A DNA stretch of 64,000 nt. It comes from Parasponia andersonii (Eukaryota; Streptophyta; Magnoliopsida; Rosales; Cannabaceae). Below, one piece after another: positions 1-12,980 of the stretch (its first letter is position 1; each line of letters begins with the position of its first letter). The stretch covers positions 153,605 to 217,604 of the forward strand of contig JXTB01000045.1 in NCBI GenBank assembly GCA_002914805.1. Direction: 5' to 3'. A model generated the notes under the pieces. That model saw only the letters and a list, made by a program, of their open reading frames with translations. It did no database searches and was not told the DNA's origin. The position numbers were made by a program, and so were the translations under genes.

Positions 1-3000
1 TAATCTATTTTATTTCTGCTTTACTTGTTTCATTGAGAGCATGCATTTATTTTTATTTTGCAACTTTATAAGAATTTCTGACCATGTGTTTGGGCTAAAC
101 AGTCCATTTCACATATTTTCAGTATTGACTTCATCAACCATAATATCAATCAAAATCTTTTCTATTGTTGGACCCCGTAAGTATGTATCATCAAGTTTAG
201 TAACCTCATTTGCCATATTCCAAAATCTAGCACCTAAACTAAAAAAATTCAATATTTCAAACAAACAAATATAAACAATAATAACTTTGAAGTAACAATA
301 AATAAAAAATAGAGAAAATGGTTCATGAACTGATATGGCAAGAGAAAAATTGTTTACCAAATAAAAAAAACTTTGCTTTTATAACTATCTTCCCACTTCA
401 ATAACCACTCGAACAGTCCCGGAAATAAAACTTCAACCATATTTATCTTTTTATAGAATTCAAGAATGGGATCCAATTGTCTGGTATTAAAAACTAATGC
501 TCAAAATGATTTTGAATTTGTAGTCTTTATATTACGCAGATAATGTGGGCTAAAAACGATTGGCTCTTTGACACTAAGACTAGTTAAAAATCTAGTAAGT
601 ATTATGAGTTCCTTTTTATTATAAATTTTTAAACGCAAGAGTACGTATCGAACAAGTAATAAAGTGATGAATAAAGATATTGTTTTCATAGAGAAATTAC
701 TATAATGCGTTAAGTACTAAACTATACTAGTTATTAATTTATTCAAATAATCAATTTAAAAAAAATCTAAAATTAAAATTTAAACTATAGAAAATAAGAA
801 AATAAATAAATAAAATTAAAGAGTGCAAATAATTTATCAAATCGCCGATGAAAATAAACGGAGGATTACAATTTTCACTCTATGTATGCCTGAATCACTA
901 GTTACCCTCTTTGAATTATTATTTAATCCGAATTGTCAATCAAGAACTCTAGTGTATCTACAAGCCTCTTCCGGTACTCATGTAAAAATATCTCCTCTAA
1001 TTAATTCACTATATTCCTATGTGAATTAGATTAAGAAAAGATTCATCAAAAGTAAGATCTTTTAATGATTGCACATGTTATATAGGTATATTCCTATCCT
1101 ACATAAACTCATTTAAACATGATCATATGTTATTCTATTTAGGTTTAAATCTGAAATTTCTTTTCCAAGTTCATACAAATTACCAATATCAATTCAAGTG
1201 GTGATCAAACACTCAAAAGTATTAAAAACAAGATAGAATAAATAATTCATAAATTAAAATTACAAAATCAAAGAGTTAATATCATAATTCAAACTAAATA
1301 TAAAGATCTCATTGTAATCATAGAAAATACATTTAGTTCTTAACTAAAATAACAAAACTAAAAATAAAAATTTTGCGACATAATGAAAAACTAAAAACAA
1401 ACAAACAAAGGTTGAGCAGGGGAATGATTGAGAATAATTACAAACCTCCTCTTCTAATTTGGCCTCCAATTACTCTCCCTATTAATCTCTCTCCCCCTCT
1501 GGATTATTGTGTTTCTCTATTTAGAATGGTACGTTTTTTTCTTTAGTCCCGTAGCTCTTTTAGTCGATGGGAGTGAATTCACGGATTCCAAAGCTTCTCT
1601 TTGACTAGTGGAGTATATGTGTTAATTTTCTTTCTTTTTTTTTTCTTCTTTTCTCTTTCTTGTTTCCCATGTTCCTATTCAATTTCTGCCACTTGGGCAA
1701 TAATCTGTTGCGATAAATACGCATGAGCTCGGCATGTAACTCGCCTTTCATTGGGTGAAACAAGACTTGACTTTGACCCAGTGATGTGGCAAAATCTCGT
1801 TGGAGAAAAACTCGGTTGTACCAATGCTGAAAAGCACCTGATCTGACCGCCCTGAAGACTCCTACGCCAGCCATTAGCTCGTGGGCCCCAGCTGTCTCCT
1901 CGTCCCAGCCGACCACTCGCCTTCCTCCGAGCGTGAAGAGCACGCACCAGGCAGATGCAATCCAACCTAGATCCAACGGCTGAAAATGGTGCTTGACTTC
2001 TCCTTTTTAACTCTCGCATCTAAAGTTTCTATTTCATCCGATTTTTCTTTTTTTTTTTTCTTTCTAAATCAAATCAAATTAAATTAAAATAAAAACCTAA
2101 AACTAATGAAATTCTAATTCAAATTAAAGTAATTTAAATTAATTAAATTAAAATACCTAATCCTAATAAAAATAAATAAAATTAAATCTAAAACATAATA
2201 AAATAAAACAACTTAAATTACTTAACATCTAAATAAAAATTACTCTAAAACACACATTTTTAACGAATAAAAATCATAATTATAGTAGTGTCATCACTTT
2301 TTCACTATCAACGTCAATAGCTACTTTGCCAATGATATCGCACCCATGAATATCAGCAAGCATGAACATAATATTAAATATTCTATTGTGCTAGCATCTA
2401 GGTAATAACAAACCATAGTCCTGACAATCAAAACATGCAAAAATATATAAATATAATATAGGTGTAGATATAAACGACAAGCTTAGAATATCAAATCACG
2501 AAGGGCAAAACTGTGTTCGGTAATGAAAATTTTCAAGGAAAAAAAAGTATAACATCGTCCATTATACGAGAATGTCACCATGTAACAGAACAAATGTTAT
2601 TTAAGGTCACTATACGTGTCATATTATCCATGAGCTGATTAGTTGTTAATAGCTTGATAAAGATGACATTTAAATTAAAGCATGGCTTTTATTAAGGAAA
2701 TCGAAGAAATTAGGACTTTTAATTAGTTAGAAGAAATAAGGGTGAATAGATTAGCTAGAAGAAACACTTTTGATGATATCTACAATTGTTGCAAAGAGTG
2801 TCCATGTTATTACAAAGAGTCTGGTCACACCTTCCTAATAATGCAACAGAAACTACTCTTTTCACTAAGAACTTGTACCCATGAAGCTAAGCTTCTAAGG
2901 GTAACATATATCAATATCTCATGATTACTGTTGTCCATATTATTTGATGGCTTATTTTATGCTTCTTGTCTAGTAGGTCACTCCCATTAATAGTATTTCT

Positions 3001-3503
3001 GCCAAATATTAACTAGTACAGAGCAGAAATTTTTTCAGATTTATAAATAGATGTAGAATGCAAATAACTAGGTATATTGCTTATCTTTATCAGATTTTGC
3101 AAATTCTGACCACAACAGAAATCTTTTTGTTATTCTCATGTCAAAGAAATTCATGTTAGAACCCAATTAGTTGTCTTCTACTTCCTAACACCGCTAATAT
3201 ATCCAACCCAAAATGTAAATAACAACAAAAATTATTTGAAAACGAAAAAGAACATTCAAAGTACACTGAAATATTCACTGTAACATTTCATCAAACACTT
3301 GGTATACATTCTTCAATCAACTACCTCTCATCACATATAATCATATCAAAAGAGCTTTTATCAGGGCAACCCATATAAAAAAAAAAATTACGTACATAAA
3401 ATCACAAGCCATATAATGATCTAAAGAATAATCCAGGGACCCAAGAATCTATTTTTATCCATATCTAACAAAATAACCAACAAGAACAATAACCTCTAAC
3501 AAC
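1..3503. other. AT-rich intergenic sequence, no recognisable gene
   Basis: This stretch is mostly A/T-rich and holds only short open frames without a recognisable domain. A GC-richer island lies near 1690-1990, followed by an AT-rich purine/pyrimidine tract (about 2050-2260). That kind of composition jump is common in old LTR or other repeat remnants, but I could not find paired ends or a target duplication. A short exon-like piece on the minus strand near 130-240 is described under findings. Nothing else here can be supported. Confidence 0.5.
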
Positions 3504-3508
3504 ATAAA

Positions 3509-4319
3509 TGTTAGAGCAGTTTTCACCAACTGTCCACGTGTCTCTGAACTGCCGATGTTGAATCCTCCAACTGTCCACGTGTCCTTGCTATCCTAAAGAG
3601 CTTTCGACTTCAGACAAGATCGGAGAGGTGGGAGAGGCCACCTGCAAAGATTCTCCGATGCTTAAGTCAGTTGGTTATCTTTTATTCAGGGTAGCAAAGA
3701 TTTAGTTTTTCTTTGTATGAGTACATCTTTTTAAATGTTTCTTTTTGTATGCGTACATACCTCCTTTTTGGGAATGCATAGCTCATATATATAGTTCTGA
3801 AATTGTGAATCTCATAGTTCTTAATCCCAGGACCGAGTATCTTTTTCATCAAGACTTACTCTAGATATCACGAGTCGAGATTACCGTTATTCTCCCTGTA
3901 TCGTCGTAGCCTAGTTTCCACCGTTCCTTATGGCTCGAGTCTGTCAGGGGCGAGATTTGGACAAACCGCTATTCTGTCAGGACGGTTTGTCCCATGCGCA
4001 CACCTACTCAAGATCGCATTAAATGCTCTGTCTGGGTCTAGAGCTATGAGTTACTTCCCATTGTACTCTGGTAGAAGACCCTTGGGGCTTTCGACCTCCC
4101 AGCTGTTGAGGTAAGAATCGGACTGGGCCGAGTCCATCCAAGGTCTGGGATGGGCTCGACCCTAGCCTCGGACAGCCCAATAGCCTATGTGGTATCGCGT
4201 GCAACTCGCGTGGCCTTTAACTAGTCACTCTGGATATATGTCGGACGGTGTGCCTCGTTTATGACCTGTTCTACCACTTAATCGTCCACGTGGTGTATGA
4301 TTTAGGAATGGGTTCCACA
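3509..4319 (-). repeat. 3' LTR of the Tat element
   Basis: This 811-bp LTR aligns end to end with 17484-18293. It begins TGTTAGAG and ends TTCCACA. Purine-rich sequence on the minus strand directly inside it (4320-4345) fits a polypurine tract and marks this copy as the element's 3' LTR. It contains three CACGTG G-box cores, two of them in a 17-bp repeat at 3526-3542 and 3567-3583 and one near 4286. Confidence 0.92.
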
Positions 4320-4530
4320 ACTCCCCCTATTTCCCTAGTAGATGGATTCGTATCCATCAAGTGGGGAAATCGTTTCTCTGTTCCTCTAATTTGAGAGATA
4401 CATGTGGCTCTCCAATTGCCAACGCGGAGGCACACCATCCCATGTCACAACTTTTTCAAATTTCAAAATTCTGACGGTTCAGTCTTCCTTGCTCTGCCCT
4501 TCTCTAGGAAAAACTCTTCGGCTCCCCCTC

Positions 4531-7500
4531 TATAAAAGCCGCATTTACGCTCATTTCTTACTTTACCAAAATCTCAAAGTATTTAAGCTTTCTCAAATCT
4601 TAGGGTTTCCGCACTTTCTTTTTCCTAGAACCTTTCGTCTTCTTCGATCATATCTAACACGATGGCCCTATCTCTGAGTCAGAAACTTCGTCCCGTCGCA
4701 GATTCCAAATTAGGGTCATTGAGGAGGCAGCTCTGCTTTCCTAGCAAAGTCACTTTAGAGAGGGTCGACGGCCCAACAGACTGGTACCTTTACCCCTTTG
4801 CTCCAGAAGGCTCCATCATTCTGGGGAGGCGGCATCTGGAGTGGTTGCGGTTTCCTCTCCCTCCTTTGGTCCACAGTTCTTTAGCCTCCTAGGAATTCAT
4901 CCGATGCAGCTCAATACTAATGGAATCATGATTTTGATGGGGCTTTCTGCCCTGTCAGTCCTCTATAACATACATATAGACTTAGAGGTGGTCTTTTATG
5001 CATATAAGCTCACCCTCATCCCCAAAAAGAGCTCCTACCCCACTTTCAACTTTTAACTACTCCCGGGACGCTATATTTTCTGGGGCTTGCCGAGGTTGAA
5101 CAAGTAATGGGACTCCCACTCTAGGCTGTATGCCATCAGAGGGGCGTGGTGCTCTCCTGGGGTGAATGGAGAGTACTTCCAAGTTCCTTTATTTTTTCTG
5201 CACAGTAAGTACTAAGTCGTGATTTTTGGGTCTGTGTTTACCTCATCCGTTATTACTCACGATGTTTTTCCTTGTGCAGCCTCCGTGGAAGAAAGTAGAT
5301 TTGAGCCGCAACTATCAGCGAGGCAGCTCAATGAGCTGGAAGGGATCGTCATCTTCTGATCCCCTAGGGATTGCTGACACATCCAGGCCACCCTGAACCC
5401 CCAGGTTATGAATATGATGCCTAGGATAATTTCATACCTTCCTTTCCCGCTGGATTCCTGGGTTATCACGAAGCACCTGCGGAGCCAGCTCGAACCCTCG
5501 GCTCTGAACTGGTTCTGTCGCGACGAGCAGAGTCGTATCACCATGGTGGGTTGCCAGGTTACAGCGTCGAGCCAGCTGGCAGGTCCTTGCGACCTGGTGG
5601 CGCCGACTAGCCACGAGCTCGAAGAGGCCTTGAGGCTTGTGGCCGAGGATTGCATCAAGCTCCGTAGAGAGAAAACTGCCGCCCCCAAGAGAGTTAAGGG
5701 TGAGTTCATTTTCGCATTCTGGAGCTCCATCAATCGGGTTATAGTTGTGTTCTAACTACGTTGCTTGCTCTTTATAAGTTCTGATGCAAGCCTTTCAGTA
5801 GACCCCTCTCCAGTCAAGAGAAGTGCTGCTGCGCATAAGGCTCGATCCAAGGTACCCGCTGGTCGGTGCCTTGTGATGTCTTCAGAAGATGAGGCACCTG
5901 CGGTCCCCTCCCCCGGTGCTAGCGGGCCTCCGACTCGGGAGATGACGGCCATAAAATTCGTCCTTCCTGGGGAATCCGCCGCTCCGACCTCTTCCTCCCC
6001 CCACTCCGGTTCGAAGACGAGCACGGAGTCCGGTGCTGTTTATCCCCATGGGGAGATCGCTGAGCTCAGTGGGGGAGTTCTGAGGTTGAAATCTCGGCTT
6101 TCCTCCCCTCCTCTAGTCCCAATAAAGCGGCATCACGAGGCCGACTCATCCAAAGAGAAGGAGGGCCCGACAAGGAAGAGGGGCAAAACTACCCCTTCTT
6201 CCGACAGTGACGACGATGGGGCCACGCTGGCCCTCATTAGGAGGAGAAGCTCTGCGCGCGTGGCTTGTCAGGGGGAATTGGTTAAGACAAGACCGAAAAA
6301 TCACAATCAGGCGGGGCTCTAATAAGGGTGGCAACTGGAACTGCCGATGCAGCAGCAGTCGCCGTGGCGTCCTCTGCTGAGGATGCGCCGACACGAACTG
6401 TTGCCGAAGGCATGCTCGACGACGCTCAGCTTTCTATCATCCCCACCACCGCTACTTCGGGAGGAGAGGGTGTCCATGCAGTTGGCAGGGTGGAGTTGCG
6501 TTCCTCAGATATGGACAATGCCCAAGGAGAGGGTCCAGCTGCGGAGCCCGAGCTGGAGGCATTCTTCTTGGAGAACGTTAAGTTCGTCGCCAGTCGTAAC
6601 ATTGTGCAGGTTTGGCTCGTCTGGCCCCCACCTCCATTTTTTGGCATCCTTACTGAACATTGACTTCCCTTTCTTGTATCTTGCAGCTAGCCACCGTCCA
6701 GTCCTTCTATTCCTCTCGTGTCAGGGAGCTGACTGGGGAGTTGAACTCCCGCTCTGCATTGGCCGAGCAGAGTGAGGCCGCCCTTGCCAAGTTGTGGGCT
6801 GACTTCAACTTATATCAAAGCCTGGATGAGGCTAGGGTCGGCAGCACTGTGGCTCATGCCCTGAGTGTCGAGAGGACCAGGTGCAAAGAGCTGGCCGTAA
6901 AGTTGGCTGAGGCGGAGGCCGGCATGCTCGCTCAATCTGAGACCGCCAGGTTGGCCCAAGACGAGCTCAGGGTCAAGGAGCAGGATCTACAGAATGCAGG
7001 GGTGAAGATGTGGCTAGCCTTCATCGCCCACGATAGGGCCGTCGATGATGCCAAAGAGGCAAGGAAGGCCGAAGCGAAAGCCAAACTGGAAGCCCATTCC
7101 CTTCAACGCAGACTCGATCAGTCCAATGAGATAAACTGACATCTTTGCTTGGATCACAAAAATTTGATGGGGGCTTATGCAGACCTGTCTCGTAAGTACG
7201 GCGAAGATCTTGCTGACATTAACACTCTTTTGGTCGACTTGTCGCAGCGGCAAGCGGAGCTGAGGCTGACAGCGCTAAGGGACAGACTGGCAGACGTGGA
7301 GAAGCTAAAGACGAGGTATTAGAGGCATGTGGATGTCCTTTCTATGGAGCGCTATAGGTCTCGCTAGGAAAATAAGGTGTTCTAAGGCCACGCAGAAGTG
7401 GTAACGCTAGACCAGTTTGATGAGTAGAAAGGCGTCGAGAGGGACCATTATTCCATCAAGCATTATATGCAGCAGCTAGGGGATGAGATTAACATCGTGT

Positions 7501-7850
7501 ATCCTGCAGATGTGCTGAAGATGTTCAATGAAGAAAAAGACGGGCCCTCTGCATCTGTCTCTGTTACTAATGAGATCGTCCTTACTTCTGGTCCTCTAGA
7601 GCAAACCTCGGAGGTTCCTTGCTGTCAACCTGAGCTTGGGGCCTCAATTGGTGATGGGTTTGGAGCAGTCATTTTGTCCAGTGATGACTCTGACCCTGGC
7701 ACGCCGCCCTCTACCAGAGCTAGACCAAGTGCCGAAACCGGCCGCGCTCCCCTGGCCGGAGGTGATTAGGACCTCTTGCTCTGTATATTTGTAAAGTAGG
7801 TGCTCGTTGTAACCATTTGTTTAAATAATAGAAGACGTGCTATTTTTCCA
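4531..7850 (+). other. antisense gene region of the Tat element (gypsy-type aORF), fossil
   Basis: On the strand opposite to gag-pol there is a long region of coding character. A TATA box (TATAAAAG, 4531-4538) precedes a candidate ATG at 4662 by about 125 bp. The first open piece contains a segment around LRFPLPPLV and a following LGIHPMQL-type segment that resemble the conserved core of the family annotated as 'putative gypsy type transposon' (Pfam Transposase_28, from memory). Acidic/Ser-rich low-complexity sequence follows (about 5765-6322). A heptad-rich probable coiled coil follows (about 6660-7139), then an acidic tail whose open frame closes at 7769. An AATAAT-type signal lies near 7825. 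Additional antisense frames of this kind are described for Tat-lineage retrotransposons. The region is discontinuous and carries several breaks; some gaps may be introns. Function is unknown. Confidence 0.65.
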
Positions 7851-8464
7851 AGCTCATTTTGTTCTCTTACTCCTTTCGTTGACCACATTTAGTGTTAGGG
7901 TCTGATATCGTGTATGATGTCATTCCCTTGTCGGTAGCACAGTCGGCGTTTGGGTTTGACTCAGTTGTATATAGTTTTGAGTTCTTAGTGAATTCTCCTC
8001 GTACTTTGATCGACGAGATTAACTTTGGAGACCAGGATGTGAGTTTCGGCCTATCCGGTTTCGAGGATGTATAACCTCTGTTATAACTTGTCTTAGCAGA
8101 ATTCGACCCACGCGTGTGGCTGGACATCTCTGACCCCAAATGGGAAAGCATAAGGAACCAGCTCCCGGGATTGGTTGACCACTGTTTGGACCCGTCGCTG
8201 CAGAGAAAAAGGTCTGGACTCGGCTCTCATCGGGAGTGAACAGGGCGCTACCACTCTGATGTATCCTTACGAGTCCGTCCAAGACCTGTCTCTTATAAGT
8301 AGAGCTTCCGTATGTGCATCCCTGTCGACCATGTGCTTTGTACTTTTAGGAAATAATAAACAGAGTTTGATTTTAACTTATGTCTTCATAACTAGTCTTG
8401 TACTGGACTACTTCCAATGGGTAGGCTCTAACTCCGTTACTTCTTAGTTGACGCGTAATTAAAC

Positions 8465-8835
8465 CATTCTCTTGGTAGGGTCCGCTTCCAACGGGTAGAC
8501 CCTGACCCCGCTTTCCTTTGTCTCGCATGTAGTCAAAACGCTCTCTGGGGAGGGTCTGCTTTCAACGGGTAGACCCTGACCCCGCTTTCCTTTGCCTCGC
8601 ACGCAGCAAAAACGCTCTCTGGGGGGGGGGGGGTCTGCTTTCAACAGGTAAACCCTGTCCCCGCTATTCTTAGTTTTGCACGCGACTAAAACGTTCTCTG
8701 GGGAGGGTCTACTTTCAATGGGTAGACCTTGCCCCTACTTTCATTTAGCTTTTTGTACAGCTAAGATGCTTCTTGGGGAGGGTCTACTTCCAACGGGTAG
8801 ACCCTGTCCTTGCTTTCCTTTAAGAGTGGGTCGTA
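8465..8835. repeat. tandem array, about 75-bp unit, five copies, inside the Tat element
   Basis: Five imperfect copies of a unit of roughly 75 bp follow one another. Each contains a core like GGGAGGGTCTGCTTTCAACG followed by GGTAGACCCTG and a CCCCGCTTTCC segment. One copy has a long G run near 8622-8633. The array lies between the pol region and the antisense gene, a part of Tat-lineage elements that is known to accumulate tandem repeats. Confidence 0.85.
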
Positions 8836-9650
8836 AGCTTTCGCCGCACGACTTTTTTTTCTTCGTACGTTTTCTCAGGCCATCAGTAATCCTTTTATTG
8901 CACGATGTGATTCCCATAGTATGATTGTTTTCGAGGTCTGTTGGCAAGATTTAGTTGCGCAACTCTTTCCTATTCGTATGTTTTCTTCGGTCGTCAGTAA
9001 GCGACGTGATCCCCTTAGTACGATCATTTTTGAGGTCTACTGGCAAGTTTTTTGTTTACGCAGCTCTTTCCTCTTTGTATGTTTTCTTGGGTCGTCGGCA
9101 AGTGACGTGATCCCCATAGTACGATCATTTTTTAGGTCTGTTAGCAAGTTTTTGGTTGCACAGCTCTTTCCTCTTCATATATTTTCTCGGGCCATCGGCA
9201 ATCCTTTTATTGCACGATGTGATTCACATAGTACAATTATTTTCGAGGTCTGCTTGTAAGTTTTTGGTTGCGCAACTCTTTTCTCTTTGTATGTTTTCTT
9301 GGGTCATCGGCAAGCGACGTGATCCCTCAGTACGATCATTTTTTAGGTCTGCTGGCAAGTTTTTTGTTTACATAGCTCTTTTCTCTTCGTACATTTTCTT
9401 GGGTCATCGACAAGTGATGTGATCCCTATAGTCCGATCGTTTCTGAGGTCTGCTGGTAAGTTTTTGGTTATGTAGCTCTTTCCTCTTCATACGTTTTCTT
9501 GGGTCGTCGGCAAGCGACGTAATCCCCACAGTACGATCCTTGTCGAGGTCTGCTGGCAAGTTTTTGGTTGCACAGTTCTTCCCTCTTCATACATTTTCTC
9601 GGGCCATCGGCTAGCATTTTAACGCACGATGTGATTCCTATAGTACAATT
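8836..9650. repeat. tandem array, about 100-112-bp unit, about eight copies, inside the Tat element
   Basis: A second, unrelated array follows the 75-bp array directly. The recurrent landmarks are TTTTCTTGGGTCGTCGG, GACGTGATCCC, AGTACGATCATTTTT and GAGGTCTGCTGGCAAG. The TTTTCT landmark recurs near 8871, 8981, 9082, 9182, 9294, 9396, 9500 and 9593, giving a period of 93-112 bp. Two sub-variants (GACGTGATCCC and GCACGATGTGATTC) are interspersed, which hints at higher-order amplification. Confidence 0.85.
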
Positions 9651-9804
9651 CTTGATTACGTAAGGGGTCTGCCACTATGGGCAAACCCCTTTTCCACAGC
9701 AATCCAAATGATAAATCCGTGTGGCAAAAAACTTGATCTGTTTTGGAATTAAGTTTTTTAATAAAATAAGCATTTACACGGGTCTTACAACATTTACAAG
9801 CGTC

Positions 9805-12800
9805 TTACACGTGATACTTTTTCAAGTGCTGAGCATTCCACGTGTTCGGTAGGCTCTTCCTGGTCTTGAGTTCTTTCAGGACATACACGCCATTGTCAAG
9901 TGCTTTGATCATCTCATAGGGTCCAACCCAACTGGAGTCTAGCTTCGAGGAATTCCCTGTTCTGACCTTCAAGACCCAATCCCCAACGTTAAATCGACGA
10001 GTACTAACCTTCTTTGCGTAATAGGACCTGGCCTGCTGGTGGTATGAGGCCAGGTGGACCAGGGCCATGTTTCTTGTTTCTTCCAAGAGGTCTGTGTTTT
10101 TTCAAATGAAGTTAATCATGTTTGCCTTATTAACGGTCGTGTAGGCTTCAACTTCTACCCATTTGGTGAAATAATCCGTGGCCAGTAAGACGTACCTTCT
10201 TCCCCTTGGACTTCTGGGGAGCTCTCCGATAATGTCCAGACCCCATTTCGCAAACAGCCAAGGAGTTATGTTTGAATAGAGATCCTCCGCTGGTTGATGT
10301 TTCATGGGGGCGAACCTCTGGCACTTATCGTATTTCCGAACAAATCGGGCTGCCTCGGTCATCATGTATAGCCAGAAGTATCCAGCCGTCAGAGCTTTAT
10401 GGGCGAGGCTACGTCCGCCAGAGGGGTTACCGCATACTCTCTCGTGGATTTCCTCTATCAGTTTCTGTGCTTCGATGGGACCTACACATGGCAGCATCGG
10501 TCCCATTGTCGATTTCCTATATAGTTGATCCCCTACCATCAAGTATCTGGCAGCCTTTAGTCTGATCGACCTTGCTTCTCGGGGGTCGGCGGGTAGATTT
10601 CCTAATGCCAAATACTGGGTGATGGGTTTCGTCCACCCCTCGTCTGCGGAGCCAGTTGCAAATACATGGCATGCGGGGGTCTCCAGAGGGTCCCTTATGC
10701 TCTCGCTCTCTAGGAGAATCTCTGCGTGTTCAGTCGTTCCCCTGATCGACCTGCTCTTAGCTAGCTCATCAGCCTTCTAGTTCATCTTCCTAGGAATCTG
10801 TTCGATATTGAAACCGCTAAAGCGGGATTTTGCCCCCATTATCTTGGAGAAGTACCTGTGTAGTCTTGGCTCTTTTACTTCGAAGTCTCCTATAACCTGA
10901 CCCACGATCAACTGCGAGTCAGTCTTTACTGCGATGCTCTCCACTCCAAAGTGCAGAGCCAGTTCAAGGCCTTGTAGCAGTGCCTCGTACTCCGCCTCGT
11001 TGTTGGTTGCCTGGAAACTACGCCTCAAAGCTTTCTCTATTCTGAGTCATGTTGGGGTCTGCAGGACTATCCTGATACCTGACCCCGAGGTATTCGTGGA
11101 TCCATCGGTATAGAGGGTCCAGGCTGAAGAGGGGCGAGGCAAAGCCATCTGGAGCGGGTCGTGTAGCTCGTCGAAGGATTTGATTGCTACTAGGAAATCC
11201 GCCATGACTTGTCCTTTCTTCGCCACTCGAGGTCGATACTCGATGTTGTATATTCCTAGTTCAATGGCCCACTTGTTTAGTCATCTCGATAGGTCCCACT
11301 TGGCCAAGATTTGCCAAATGGGAAAATCCGTATACACTGTGATTGAGGGTGACTCAAAGTATTGCCTGAGTCTCTTCTTAGCATTAACCAGAGCGAGGAC
11401 CAGTTTCTCTGCCATACTATATCGCGTCTCGGCATCCAGGAGCATGCGGCTTGTATAAAATACTGGCCTCTACTTGCTGTCTTCCTCGACGAATAGTACG
11501 GCACTGATCGTTACTTCAAATACTGCTAAATAAGCGAATAGGCGTTCCCCCTCTGCTGGGGAAGCCAGGATAGGCAGATGACTTAAGTATAGCTTGAGAT
11601 CCGTCAGTGCCTTATCCTGCTCCTCCCTCTAGGTGACAGTGGAGGTTCTCTTTAGGCACTGGAAGAAAGGCTTGTATCGGTCAGACATCTTGGAGATGAA
11701 CCGGCTGAGAACGGTTATCTTCCTGGCTAAGCGCTGGACCTCCCGAAGAGTCGAGGGTCTCTGCATGTCTGTGATTGAGGGCAACTGGGTCAGGTTAGCC
11801 TCAATACTCCTTCTGCTCACGATGTGCCCCAGGAATTGGCCGGAGGACACCCCGAACACACATTTCTTGGGGTTCAGATGTATCCAATATTGCCTCAGAA
11901 TCTGGAAGCATTTGTCTAAATGTCTCAGATGATCTGACGCTTCTCTGCTCTTTACGACCATGTCGTCGATGTAGACTTCCATAGTCTTTCCTAATAGCCT
12001 GGTGAACATCTTGTTCATGAGCCTCTGGTAGGTTGCCCCCGCGTTCTTCAGACCAAATGACATGTGTCTGTAACAATACAGACCTCGCTCTGTAACAAAT
12101 GCCATGTGGATCTAGTCTTCCTCATATAGGACAATCTGGTTGAATCCAGAGTAGGCATCTAGGAAGCTCATCCAATCGAATCTTTCCATTGCATCTACCA
12201 TTTGGTCTATCCTTGGTAGGGGAAAGCTATCCTTTGGGTAGACCTTGTTCAGGTTGGTGAAGTCTATACAAGTACGGTCGTCACTGTTTTTCTTCTTCAC
12301 CACCACCGGGTTGGAGACCCAGCATGGGTATACGCATTCCATGATCAGGCAGTTCTCCAGTAACGTCTCTACCTCCTTGTTGATCGCCCTGTTTTTCTCT
12401 GGCACGAACCTTCGGGGTCTCTGCTTGACCAAAGGGAAATTGGGGTCTATATTCAGCCGGTGGCAGGCGTGCGGGGGGTCTATCTCGGGCATGTCTTCAT
12501 GGGACCACTCAAAGACGTCTTCGTTCTGCCTCAGGAACTCCAAAATCTCGTTCTTTTCCTCTTCGGGCAGCAGAGCCCCGATTAAGACTACCTTCGCTAC
12601 CAGCTCCTCAATCATGGATTTTGGTCCATCGGCCTCCTCTTCGATCCGCTTTATGTATGATGGCAGGCAGTCCTTTGATTGCTACCTATCCCCGACCGAG
12701 GTGCTCGCGCTCACATTGGCTCCCCTCAGGGCAGTCGAAAAATATTTCCTAGTAGAGGCCTGGTCTCCCTTGATGTCTATCATATAGGTACCATCCCTTG

Positions 12801-12980
12801 ATAGACATCTTAAGACTTGATGTAGGGTGGAGGCGACCCCATGCATGGTGTGGATCCATCCTCTCCTCATGATAAAGTTGAAGGAGGACTGGCAGTCGAT
12901 GATGACGAAGTCCATATCCAAGCATCTCTCCGCAGTGCAGACCTTCAGGGTCACGATGCCCAAGAGGCTAACCTTGGTAC
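9805..12980 (-). other. pol region of the Tat element (end of protease, RT, RNase H, integrase), fossil
   Basis: Minus-strand translations show the standard order of Ty3/gypsy pol. A protease tail is at about 12980-12690, a reverse transcriptase with a YIDDMVV catalytic box at about 12615-11629, and an RNase H domain at about 11504-10777, including the segment NNEAEYEALLQGLELA. The integrase follows at about 10611-10102, with GLDIIGELPRSPRGRRYVLL at the start of the catalytic core, and a C-terminal part at about 10086-9805. The domain order with RNase H before integrase assigns it to Ty3/gypsy. The region is broken in several places and is not expected to give a working polyprotein. Confidence 0.9.

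Noticed and set aside
1605-2019. Two overlapping minus-strand open frames of 114-123 codons
   Set aside because: They lie in a local GC-rich island, show no known domain, end in low-complexity Lys/Arg sequence and have no visible splice or promoter context.
8465-9650. Regularly spaced repeats that could suggest a CRISPR-like array
   Set aside because: Units are head-to-tail minisatellites without unique spacers, inside a plant retrotransposon.
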